From DASULK01 sp036381835 (lineage in GTDB: Bacteria > Actinomycetota > Actinomycetes > Mycobacteriales > Micromonosporaceae), in NCBI GenBank assembly GCA_036381835.1, contig DASVCA010000169.1, positions 1 through 5,047 of the forward strand: a stretch of 5,047 nt of DNA, written 5' to 3'. Position 1 is the first letter of the stretch. Every line of letters starts with the position of its first letter. The translations under genes and the position numbers were made by a program. Below are positions 1 through 5,047 of the stretch, piece after piece. The notes beneath the pieces are model-generated. The model saw nothing but the letters and a program-made list of their open reading frames with translations. It searched no databases and was not told the DNA's origin.

Positions 1-99
1 GCCGACCAGCCCACCGCCGAGCAAGACCGCAGCGAGAGCACCGGCGGCGACCTGCTTGATCGAGTTCCCGCGCTCCGTTGAGCAAACGGCGTGCCGCAT
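1..99 (-). CDS. 5' end of an unidentified exported or membrane protein (partial, runs off left edge)
   Basis: Reading leftward from the ATG at 99 there are 33 open codons to the window edge. They begin MRHAVCSTERGNSIKQ and continue into a hydrophobic Ala/Leu/Gly/Val stretch (about residues 17-33). A basic N-region (Arg10, Lys15) followed by a hydrophobic core is typical of a Sec signal peptide or first membrane anchor. Nothing here identifies the family. The start is uncertain. The frame stays open upstream to a second ATG at 150, which would add 17 residues, has GAAGGA 12 nt before it, and is the last link in the smpB stop/start repeat chain. The ATG at 99 has only a weak, distant AGGA (17 nt) but gives a more normal signal-peptide length, so I prefer it slightly. 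The gene could be co-transcribed with smpB, since no terminator-like hairpin is seen between them. Confidence 0.5.
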   Translation of the reverse strand, partial: MRHAVCSTERGNSIKQVAAGALAAVLLGGGLVG

Positions 100-145
100 G
101 GAAGAAGGGATCTCGATCCTGAAGCGGCGACCGAAACGGCGGACT

Positions 146-241
146 CCCATCACGCGGTCTGATCCTTCACACGCACGCCCATCACGCGGTCTGACCGTTC
201 GCACCCAGGCCCATCACTCGGTGCGGCCCTTCGCCCGCCGA
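146..241. repeat. Three 32-bp tandem repeat units covering the smpB stop region
   Basis: On the plus strand the core CCCATCACGCGGTCTGA starts at 146 and 178. A diverged copy, CCCATCACTCGGTGCGG, starts at 210, which is the same 32-bp period. By hand alignment, units 1 and 2 match at 27 of 32 positions and units 2 and 3 at about 23 of 32. CCCATC recurs once more at 242, again in phase, but the rest of that unit is diverged. The unit at 210 lies inside the 3' end of smpB, so the two outer units look like tandem copies of that end. On the minus strand every unit carries TGATGGG, so a stop and a start overlap at 216-212, 184-180 and 152-148. Confidence 0.9.
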
Positions 242-693
242 CCCATCGCCCGCGACATCTCGCGCCCTGCCTGCCGCTCGGCCAGCGCCTGCCGCTTGTC
301 GTAGCTCTTGCGGCCGCGGGCCAACGCGATCTCGACCTTGACCTTGCCGTCCTTGAAGTACAGCGCGAGCGGCACGAGCGTGAGGCCGCTCTCCTTCGTC
401 TTGCCGATGAGTCGGGCGATCTCGCTGCGGTGCAGCAAGAGCTTGCGCGGTCGCCGCGGCGCATGGTTGGTCCAGGTGCCCTGGGTGTACTCCGGGATGT
501 GCGCGCCCTCGAGCCACACCTCGCCGTCCTTGATCCGCCCGTATGCGTCGGTCAGGTTCGCCCGCCCCAACCGCAGCGACTTCACCTCGGTGCCGGTCAG
601 CACCACACCCGCTTCGTAGGTGTCCTCGATCGCGTAGTCGTGGCGGGCGCGGCGGTTCTGCGCGACCATCTTCCGGCCGCTCTCCTTCGGCAT
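214..693 (-). CDS. smpB: SsrA-binding protein SmpB
   Basis: SmpB binds tmRNA and brings it to stalled ribosomes, so that the nascent chain is tagged for degradation and the ribosome is released (trans-translation, cytoplasm). The 159-residue product has the family length of about 155-165. Visible hallmarks, in order, are the basic N-terminus RRARHDY (13-19), the GTEVKSLR core (34-41), the basic NHAPRRPRKLLLH stretch (76-88), and KVKVEIALARGRKSYDKR (117-134). After these comes a basic tail (135-159) that in this family folds into a helix in the empty mRNA channel. The ATG at 693 is preferred over one at 714: it has GAGG 8 nt upstream and sits 4 nt after the peptidase stop (TGA at 700-698), which implies translational coupling, and the 714 start would only add seven unlikely residues. 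The last ten codons plus stop seem to have been duplicated just downstream. No tmRNA gene is visible in this window. Confidence 0.97.
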   Translation of the reverse strand: MPKESGRKMVAQNRRARHDYAIEDTYEAGVVLTGTEVKSLRLGRANLTDAYGRIKDGEVWLEGAHIPEYTQGTWTNHAPRRPRKLLLHRSEIARLIGKTKESGLTLVPLALYFKDGKVKVEIALARGRKSYDKRQALAERQAGREMSRAMGRRAKGRTE

Positions 694-697
694 CGGC

Positions 698-1864
698 TCA
701 GCCTCGCCCCGCACTGCCCGCGTCGGCGAGCATCCCCGAGAGCACCTCGACGGCGCGCTGCTCGGCGACGTCGGATGACGAACCGGGCCGCACCGCCACG
801 TCGGGCTCGACCCCGACGCCGTCGAGCGAACGGCCCGACGGAGTGAGGTAGCTACCGACCGTCAGCTCGAGCGCCGACCCGTCCGACAGCGTCGCGGGCT
901 CCTGCACCGACCCCTTACCGAACGTGCGCGACCCGACGATGACCGCCCGGCCACGGTCCTGCAGGGCCGCGGCGACGACCTCGGCGGCGCTGGCGGTGCC
1001 GCCGTCGACGAGTACGACGAGAGGCGTTGACGTGTCACCGTTGGCCAGGGCGTCGAGCGGCTGGGGCTGCTGGTCGCGACGCACGAACGTCACCACCCGC
1101 CCGCCGTCGAGGAACGCCGATGCGGTTTCCACGGCCTCGTCGAGCAGGCCACCGGGGTTGCCGCGCAGGTCGAGCACGATGCCGTGCACCTGGCCGTCGG
1201 CGGCGCTGACCTGGTCGCGCACCCAGCGTCCGACGCCACGCGTGAACGCGGTGATCCGCAGCCGCAACACCCCGGTAGCAAGCTGGTCGGCGCTCACGTC
1301 GTCGGAGGCCAGCGTGGCCCGGCGCAGAGTGCGGCTGACCCGCGTGCCCTCGCGGCGCCAGGTGACGGTGACGTTGGTGCCGGCGTCGCCGCGCAACGCA
1401 CTGACGACATCGGCGACCGATCGGCCCGACACCGGCTGCCCGGACACCGAGACCAGGTCGTCACCGACCTGTAGGCCGGCTGCAGCCGCCGGGGAGCCGG
1501 GCTGCACGCTGAAGACGACGAGGCGCCCGGTGGAGTCGCGGCGTACCCACAGGCCCACGCCGGCATAACGGCCGTCGAGCATGTCCTGGAAGCGGTCGAA
1601 GTCGGCCGGGGTGTAGTAGGCCGACCAGCGGTCGTCGAGCGCGTGCAGCATTCCCTCGACCGCGGCCCGCTCGAGCTCGGACTTGCTCACGGGGTGCGCG
1701 GCGTCCTTCGCGATCGTGTTGGCTGCCTCGCTCAGGACGTCGTCGGGCCGGTCCGCCGGACCGTGCTGCCAGCGGCCGAAGGCGTAGCCCGCGCCGAACA
1801 CCGCCGCCAGCGCCACCACCACCGTGGTGAGCCGCAGCGAGCGGTGGGACCAGGCGTGCAGCAC
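698..1864 (-). CDS. Membrane-anchored S41 C-terminal processing peptidase with PDZ domain
   Basis: This is a 388-residue serine protease of the CtpA/Tsp (S41A) family, which cleaves or trims the C-termini of envelope proteins. The sequence shows a short basic N-terminus and one hydrophobic anchor (about 13-30), then a helical segment (about 42-98). A PDZ domain follows (about 99-175, with SPAAAAGLQVGDDLVSVSG), then LDLRGNPGG (231-239). The catalytic set is complete: Ser292 in GGTASAAEV, with Lys317 and Gln321 in FGKGSVQ. The C-terminal GVGVEPDVAV is also typical. The catalytic part should face outside the membrane. The start is GTG at 1864. There is no Shine-Dalgarno site, but TATCCT lies 6 nt upstream, which suggests a leaderless transcript. 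The gene lies 69 nt after ftsX and 4 nt before smpB, so it may be read both from the ftsE promoter and from its own. An effector role for FtsEX is possible but inferred from position only. The stop overlaps the smpB ribosome-binding region. Confidence 0.95.
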   Translation of the reverse strand: MLHAWSHRSLRLTTVVVALAAVFGAGYAFGRWQHGPADRPDDVLSEAANTIAKDAAHPVSKSELERAAVEGMLHALDDRWSAYYTPADFDRFQDMLDGRYAGVGLWVRRDSTGRLVVFSVQPGSPAAAAGLQVGDDLVSVSGQPVSGRSVADVVSALRGDAGTNVTVTWRREGTRVSRTLRRATLASDDVSADQLATGVLRLRITAFTRGVGRWVRDQVSAADGQVHGIVLDLRGNPGGLLDEAVETASAFLDGGRVVTFVRRDQQPQPLDALANGDTSTPLVVLVDGGTASAAEVVAAALQDRGRAVIVGSRTFGKGSVQEPATLSDGSALELTVGSYLTPSGRSLDGVGVEPDVAVRPGSSSDVAEQRAVEVLSGMLADAGSAGRG

Positions 1865-1873
1865 CTGATCAGG
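1864..1873. promoter_or_regulatory. Palindrome CCTGATCAGG over the predicted start site, possible operator
   Basis: This perfect 10-bp palindrome overlaps the -10 box, the predicted transcription start and the first base of the GTG. A near copy, CTTGATCAGG, lies at 1903-1912, 39 bp further upstream in the same intergenic gap. The position suits a repressor site. It is short, so chance remains possible, and no known regulator is assigned. Confidence 0.3.
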
Positions 1874-1876
1874 ATA
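1871..1876 (-). promoter_or_regulatory. Probable -10 box of a leaderless promoter for the S41 peptidase gene
   Basis: On the minus strand TATCCT (TAnnnT class) is followed by GATCAG and then the GTG start, so transcription would begin at or next to the start codon. No purine-rich ribosome-binding site precedes the GTG, which agrees with a leaderless mRNA, common in actinobacteria. No convincing -35 box is seen 17-18 nt upstream. Confidence 0.5.
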
Positions 1877-1933
1877 GGCGGGCGGCCCGATCCCCGCCGG
1901 TGCTTGATCAGGGGCCGGACCCCGCGCCCGCCG

Positions 1934-2809
1934 CTAGACCCGCAGGTGGCGGCGCAGGGTGAGGAACGACGCGACCGCGGCGAGTGCGACCCCGACGAGC
2001 AGGAGCACCGGCACCATCTGCCACACGGCGTCCCAGCCGATGAACGACGTGAAGCGGAACGCCGGCCGCAGCGAACGGTCGATCAGCAGCGCCTTCAGCG
2101 CCACCACCGCCCCGGTCGCGAAGACGCCGCCCACCAACCCCGCAACCGCGCCCTCGAGGATGAACGGCAGCTGGATGTAGAAGTCCGAGGCCCCGACGAG
2201 CCGCATGATGCCGGTCTCCCGTCGACGGCTGAACGCCGCGACGCGGATCGCGTTGTAGATCAGCAGGACGGTGGCGACGAGGAGGATGCCGGCGGCGACG
2301 TAGGCCGCGACCTGCAGGCCGTGCAGCAGGCGGAAGAACTTCTTGAGTACGGCGGAGTCGTCGGTGACCTGCAGGACGCCCGGCTGGCCCTGCATGGCGC
2401 TGGCCACGATGTCGTACTTGCGCGGGTCCTTGAGCTTGACCCGGAACGACTCGGGCAGCGCGTCGGGCGAGGTGTTCTTGACCAGGTCTGGCGAGTCACG
2501 GAAGTCGTGCTTGAAGTGCTGGTAGGCCTCTTGCTTCGACTCGTAGAAGACGTGCTGCACGTCGGGCAGCGCGACCAGCGTCTGGTTGATCGACTTGCGC
2601 TGCGCGTCGGTGACGTTGTCGGTGAGGAAGACCGAGACCTGGATCTTGTCGAACCAGTAGCTCTTCATCTCGTTGACCTGCTGGCGGATCAGCCAGGCGG
2701 TGCCCAGCAGCGCCAGTGAGATCGCCACCGTGATGATCACCGCGACCGACATGGTGAGGTTGCGGCGGAGGCCGATACGGATCTCGGACAGGACGAACTG
2801 CACGCGCAT
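1934..2809 (-). CDS. ftsX: Cell-division protein FtsX, membrane subunit of FtsEX
   Basis: FtsX is the integral-membrane half of the FtsEX complex. It passes ATP-driven conformational change in FtsE across the membrane to extracellular peptidoglycan hydrolases or their activators. The 291-residue protein has the family architecture: cytoplasmic N-terminus, TM1 (about 20-41), a large extracellular domain (about 43-165), then TM2 (about 167-190), TM3 (about 214-243) and TM4 (about 262-285). Between TM2 and TM3 is the conserved cytoplasmic segment RRRETGIMRLVGAS (195-208), a firm FtsX signature. The size matches mycobacterial and streptomycete FtsX. The extracellular domain contains no cysteine. 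The ATG at 2809 has AGGGA 5 nt upstream and follows the ftsE stop by 42 nt, consistent with an ftsE-ftsX operon. No peptidoglycan hydrolase of the RipC/NlpC type is adjacent; its target is probably encoded elsewhere. Confidence 0.97.
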   Translation of the reverse strand: MRVQFVLSEIRIGLRRNLTMSVAVIITVAISLALLGTAWLIRQQVNEMKSYWFDKIQVSVFLTDNVTDAQRKSINQTLVALPDVQHVFYESKQEAYQHFKHDFRDSPDLVKNTSPDALPESFRVKLKDPRKYDIVASAMQGQPGVLQVTDDSAVLKKFFRLLHGLQVAAYVAAGILLVATVLLIYNAIRVAAFSRRRETGIMRLVGASDFYIQLPFILEGAVAGLVGGVFATGAVVALKALLIDRSLRPAFRFTSFIGWDAVWQMVPVLLLVGVALAAVASFLTLRRHLRV

Positions 2810-2851
2810 GCTTATCCCTGGTGGTATGGGTCTTCTTCAGGTCTTCGGCAC

Positions 2852-3541
2852 TCAGCGGGAGTAGCCGTAGACCCCCCGGCTCTGGTCGCGGACCAGGTGG
2901 CCACCGTCGAGCTCGACCACCCGGCGGCGCATGGAGTCGACGATCGCCGCATCGTGGGTGGCCATGACCACGGTCGTGCCGGTGCGGTTGATGCGGTCGA
3001 GCAGCTTCATGATGCCGACGCTGGTCGTGGGGTCCAGGTTGCCGGTCGGTTCGTCGGCGAGCAAGATCATCGGCCGGTTGACGAACGCGCGGGCGATCGC
3101 GACCCGCTGCTGCTCCCCGCCGGAGAGCTCGTCGGGCATCCGGTCGTTCTTGCCGGTGAGCCCGACCAGGTCGAGGACCTCCGGCACGACCTTCTCGACG
3201 GTGTGCCGCGGCTTGCCGATCACCTCGAGCGCGAAGGCGATGTTCTGCGAGACGGTCTTGTTGGGCAGCAGGCGGAAGTCTTGGAAGACGGTGCCGATCT
3301 GGCGCCGCAGCGCCGGCACCTTCCAGTGCGAGAGACGGTTGAGATCCTTACCGGCGACGTGGATCGTGCCGCGGGTCGGCCGCTCCTCCCGGAGGATCAG
3401 CCGCAGGAACGTCGACTTGCCGGAGCCCGACTGGCCCACCAGGAAGACGAACTCGCCGCGCTCGAACTCGAGGGTTATCCCCTCGAGGGCGGGCTTGCTG
3501 CTCGCCGGGTAGACCTTGGTGACCGCGTCGAACCGGATCAT
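2852..3541 (-). CDS. ftsE: Cell-division ATP-binding protein FtsE
   Basis: FtsE is the cytoplasmic ABC ATPase that pairs with FtsX. All nucleotide-binding motifs are intact in this 229-residue protein: Walker A GQSGSGKST (36-44), Q-loop Gln87 in VFQDFRLL, signature LSGGEQQR (139-146), Walker B ILLADEP with catalytic Glu164, and H-loop His196 in MATHD. The length equals the usual FtsE length of about 220-230, and the N-terminus MIRFDAVTKVYP is typical. The ATG at 3541 is chosen because everything upstream in this frame lacks family similarity. There is no Shine-Dalgarno site; TAGACT ends 8 nt before the ATG, so the message is likely leaderless or nearly so. It leads the minus-strand cluster. 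In Streptomyces and mycobacteria prfB lies a little upstream of ftsE (recalled, not checked); here the upstream neighbour is a divergent small gene. Confidence 0.98.
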   Translation of the reverse strand: MIRFDAVTKVYPASSKPALEGITLEFERGEFVFLVGQSGSGKSTFLRLILREERPTRGTIHVAGKDLNRLSHWKVPALRRQIGTVFQDFRLLPNKTVSQNIAFALEVIGKPRHTVEKVVPEVLDLVGLTGKNDRMPDELSGGEQQRVAIARAFVNRPMILLADEPTGNLDPTTSVGIMKLLDRINRTGTTVVMATHDAAIVDSMRRRVVELDGGHLVRDQSRGVYGYSR

Positions 3542-3549
3542 GGGGCGCC

Positions 3550-3555
3550 AGTCTA
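3550..3555 (-). promoter_or_regulatory. ftsE: Probable -10 box of the ftsE promoter
   Basis: The minus strand reads TAGACT, then GGCGCCCC, then the ATG of ftsE. The hexamer fits the TAnnnT consensus of actinobacterial vegetative promoters and would place the start site within about 1-2 nt of the ATG. No ribosome-binding site competes with this reading. No good -35 box is visible. Confidence 0.5.
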
Positions 3556-3731
3556 CCGGCGCCCGGTTCCCGCCGCGGCCATGGCAAAACCTGATCAATC
3601 GGTCGACGACGGACCCGACGCTTTCCCGAACGGCGCTCCAGTGGGACACTCGAGGCGCCGACACACGTTGGGTCGGAGATTGAAGTGGGCACCACCGAGG
3701 GTGAGGAGCCCACGGCCGAGGAGGCGACGAG
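3556..3731. other. Divergent intergenic region between ftsE and the small plus-strand gene
   Basis: This region holds the upstream part of the ftsE promoter and whatever drives the plus-strand gene. A TGATCA palindrome (CCTGATCAAT, 3590-3599) lies about 50 bp upstream of ftsE and matches those before the S41 gene. For the plus strand, CTTTCC/TTTCCC near 3621-3627 with GACACT at 3645-3650 (17-nt spacer) is a weak promoter candidate. GAGGAGG at 3718-3724 is a strong ribosome-binding site 7 nt before the ATG at 3732. I see no RNA gene here. Confidence 0.45.
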
Positions 3732-3917
3732 ATGTCCTGTGAGCACCTGGTCTGTGCCAGCTGCGCCGGGCCGGTCGTCGAGGGGCGCTGCGCCGTCTGC
3801 CGTGCGTCCCGCGACCACGTGCACTCCTCCGCGTTGATCACGCTGACCCCGCAGATGATCGCCTTCATCGTCGCGGCGCTCGCCGTCATCGCGGCGCTCG
3901 GCTACCACCTGCGCTGA
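3732..3917 (+). CDS. Small zinc-ribbon-like protein with C-terminal membrane segment
   Basis: I do not recognise this 61-residue protein by family name. The N-terminal third is Cys-rich: Cys3, then CASC (Cys8, Cys11) and CAVC (Cys20, Cys23), with His5, His29 and His31 nearby. The paired CxxC knuckles nine residues apart suggest a compact zinc ribbon. Residues about 41-58 form one hydrophobic helix, followed by only HLR, so it is probably a C-tail-anchored membrane protein with the metal site in the cytoplasm (inference). The start is well supported: GAGGAGG lies 7 nt upstream, and an in-frame stop at 3702 leaves no alternative. It is transcribed divergently from ftsE and ends 18 nt before a strong hairpin. 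A link to FtsEX or cell division is guilt by association only. Confidence 0.8.
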   Translation: MSCEHLVCASCAGPVVEGRCAVCRASRDHVHSSALITLTPQMIAFIVAALAVIAALGYHLR

Positions 3918-3934
3918 TCGTCGTTCCTGTACGC

Positions 3935-3973
3935 CGAGAGGCCCTGCTCCCCCCTTCGGAGCAGGGCCTCTCG
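3935..3973. terminator. Perfect 16-bp hairpin, likely bidirectional terminator
   Basis: The left arm, CGAGAGGCCCTGCTCC (3935-3950), pairs fully with 3958-3973 around a 7-nt loop (CCCCTTC). It sits between two convergent genes, 18 nt after the small plus-strand gene and 27 nt from the end of the surface-protein gene. No U-tract follows on either strand, as is common for GC-rich actinobacterial terminators. Confidence 0.85.
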
Positions 3974-4000
3974 CCTATCCCCCGTCGGATCCTGAGCTTC

Positions 4001-5047
4001 CTACGCCGTACGCCGGCGACTGCCGACGACCAGCAGCCACGCCCCCGCCATTACCGAGGCGAGACCGACGCCGACCAGTACGCCGGTGGGCGCGCCCGTG
4101 AAGGGCAGCGTCGCCGGGGCGACTCCCGGGCGGCTCTCGTGCAGGGCCAGGACCTGGACCGGTACGCCGCTGGTGCTGGTGCCGCTCGCCGGCGGGTCGC
4201 CGGCGGAGCCACTCGTCGGGTCGCCCGGAGTGCTGGTGCGCCCGACGGTCGGCGTGCCGGCCGGTGCACCCGGCGTACCGCCGCCGCCGCTCCCGCCCGT
4301 GCCACCCGTGCCGTCCGTGCCACCCGTGGTGCCGGTCGTCCCCGTGCCACCCGTGCCGCCGGGGCCGCCACCGACGTGACCAGTTGTGCCGCCGTTCGTG
4401 CCGCCGTTCGTGCCACCGCCGTTCGTGCCACCGTTGCCGCCGTTGCCGTTGCCGTTACCGGCTCCGTTGCCGTTGCCGGCTCCGTTGCCACTGCCGCTGG
4501 TGCCGGTGACGGTCGTCGACACGGGGTCGGAGGTCACCGGGCCCGCCTTGTCGGAGTTCACCGTGCCGGTGTTGGTCAGCGTCCGCGGAATCGGGTTCCC
4601 ACCGTTGTCACGGTCGAGCGCGTCGACGTGCACCGTGAACTGCACGGCCGTTGTGTCGCCAGACAGCATCTGCCCGATGTGCCAGTGCACGGCGCCCTGG
4701 ATGAGGCGGCAGCTGATGCCGCCGGTGCAGCTCGAGTACGTCGTGCCGGCCGGGACCGCGTCCGTCACCGCGACGCCGTTCTGGGCCGCCTGGCCGCCGG
4801 TCGTGACCTGGAGCGTGTAGGTGAGGTCAGTGTTCTCCGGGACGGAAGCCGGCCCCGAGTCCACGATCTTCAGGCTGGAGATCTGGACGCCGCCGCCCTG
4901 ACCACCACCGCCGCCGGTCCCACCGGCACCGCCGGCGCCGCCGTTACCGCCGTTGCCCTGGTCACCACCCTGACCGCCGACGCCGCCGTTGCCGCCGGCG
5001 CCCCCGACACCGCCGTTCCCCCCGTTGCCCTGGTCGCCACCCTGACC
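4001..5047 (-). CDS. LPXTG-type surface protein with DUF11-like domain and Gly-rich repeats (C-terminal part)
   Basis: The frame is open from the right edge to the TAG at 4003-4001, giving 348 residues of a longer protein; the N-terminus and signal peptide lie outside. Residues 1-53 are Gly-rich with a 24-residue period (each unit begins GQGGDQGNGGNGG). Residues about 54-181 resemble a DUF11/conserved-repeat beta domain, with SGPASVPENTDLTYTLQV, VAVTDAVPAGTTYSS and TNTGTVNS. Residues 182-313 are a Gly/Asn/Thr/Pro-rich linker that probably spans the cell wall. The C-terminus is a complete sortase signal: LPFTG (314-318, encoded 4108-4094), a hydrophobic helix (323-341) and RRRTA. A sortase should cut between Thr and Gly and join the protein to peptidoglycan. 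A GTG at 4864 is an internal Val, not the start. The role may be adhesion or cell-surface structure; the ligand is unknown. Confidence 0.88.
   Translation of the reverse strand, partial: GQGGDQGNGGNGGVGGAGGNGGVGGQGGDQGNGGNGGAGGAGGTGGGGGQGGGVQISSLKIVDSGPASVPENTDLTYTLQVTTGGQAAQNGVAVTDAVPAGTTYSSCTGGISCRLIQGAVHWHIGQMLSGDTTAVQFTVHVDALDRDNGGNPIPRTLTNTGTVNSDKAGPVTSDPVSTTVTGTSGSGNGAGNGNGAGNGNGNGGNGGTNGGGTNGGTNGGTTGHVGGGPGGTGGTGTTGTTGGTDGTGGTGGSGGGGTPGAPAGTPTVGRTSTPGDPTSGSAGDPPASGTSTSGVPVQVLALHESRPGVAPATLPFTGAPTGVLVGVGLASVMAGAWLLVVGSRRRTA
4388..4481 (-). repeat. Short tandem repeats in the Gly/Asn/Thr linker
   Basis: The plus strand shows GCCGCCGTTCGT twice in tandem (4388-4399 and 4400-4411), followed by a 15-bp variant (4412-4426). 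It then shows an 18-bp unit, CCGTTGCCGTTRCCGGCT, twice (4446-4463 and 4464-4481). All are multiples of 3 and encode NGGT-type and GNGAGN-type motifs, so copy-number change would keep the frame and alter only the linker length. Confidence 0.8.
4889..5047 (-). repeat. 72-bp tandem repeats encoding 24-residue Gly-rich units
   Basis: Reading leftward, units begin at the codons at 5047, 4975 and 4903. Each opens with GQGG, giving two full 24-residue units and a short third that leads into the DUF11-like domain. The first two share GQGGDQGNGGNGG and differ mainly in Val/Ala and Asn/Thr further on. The array likely continues beyond the window edge. The GGxGG texture recalls PGRS-type low complexity, though no PE domain is seen. 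Confidence 0.8.

Noticed and set aside
108..119. Short palindrome GGATCTCGATCC
   Set aside because: It is an imperfect 12-bp dyad with a 2-nt centre, probably chance, and has no clear relation to a promoter.
1..213. tmRNA (ssrA) gene next to smpB
   Set aside because: I see no tRNA-like acceptor/T-arm sequence and no tag reading frame ending in an Ala-Leu-Ala-Ala type end; the region reads as repeats plus a signal-peptide coding start.
146..241. CRISPR-like array suggested by a 32-bp period
   Set aside because: The units are directly adjacent with no spacers, only three copies occur, and they derive from the smpB 3' end.
1911..1923. GGGG/CCCC mini-hairpin between ftsX and the S41 gene
   Set aside because: The stem is only 4 bp with a 5-nt loop and no U-tract; too weak to call a terminator.
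1643..2719. 358-codon plus-strand open frame
   Set aside because: It lies antisense to ftsX and the S41 gene, has no recognisable motif and an Arg/Asp/His-rich composition typical of the opposite strand of high-GC genes.
2897..3742. 281-codon plus-strand open frame
   Set aside because: It is antisense to ftsE, whose ABC motifs are all intact, and it also overlaps the well-supported start of the small plus-strand gene.
3542..3889. N-terminal extension of ftsE by about 116 residues
   Set aside because: The extra sequence has no ABC similarity, crosses the divergent gene, and the ATG at 3541 gives the normal family length with a -10 box just upstream.
4086..4820. Proline-rich plus-strand open frames (VPPVPP-like)
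   Set aside because: They are the complement of the Gly-rich codons of the surface-protein gene; GGN read backward gives NCC, so open Pro-rich frames are expected.

Overview
The window comes from a high-GC actinobacterium. The signs are strong G/C bias at third codon positions, GTG starts, Pribnow-like boxes of the TAnnnT type lying directly upstream of start codons that lack Shine-Dalgarno sites, and the actinobacterial gene order ftsE-ftsX-S41 peptidase-smpB, which I recall from Streptomyces. Genus cannot be fixed from the sequence.

Layout. Most of the window (about 150-3541) is one minus-strand cluster, read from right to left: ftsE (3541-2852), ftsX (2809-1934), a membrane-anchored PDZ/S41 C-terminal processing peptidase (1864-698) and smpB (693-214). 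Another minus-strand gene begins just after smpB and runs off the left edge; its visible part looks like a signal peptide or membrane anchor. Between smpB and this gene lies a 32-bp-period tandem repeat in which the last ten codons of smpB, stop included, appear copied twice. This gives a chain of TGATG stop/start overlaps.

Divergent from ftsE, on the plus strand, is a 61-residue protein with a Cys-rich zinc-ribbon-like N-terminus and a C-terminal membrane segment (3732-3917). A 16-bp perfect hairpin (3935-3973) separates it from a convergent minus-strand gene that fills the right end (4001 to beyond 5047). That gene encodes the C-terminal part of a sortase-anchored surface protein: Gly-rich 24-residue repeats, a DUF11-like beta domain, a long Gly/Asn/Thr linker, LPFTG, a membrane segment and an RRR tail.

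How the genes fit together. FtsE (ATPase) and FtsX (transmembrane partner) form the type VII ABC mechanotransmission complex that controls cell-wall hydrolysis at division. The S41 peptidase faces the outside of the membrane and may work on envelope proteins, possibly under FtsEX influence (inference). SmpB is the tmRNA partner in ribosome rescue and has no obvious functional tie to the rest. The most unusual items are the 32-bp repeat chain after smpB, the TGATCA palindromes at the two likely leaderless start regions, and the zinc-ribbon/TM microprotein opposite ftsE.
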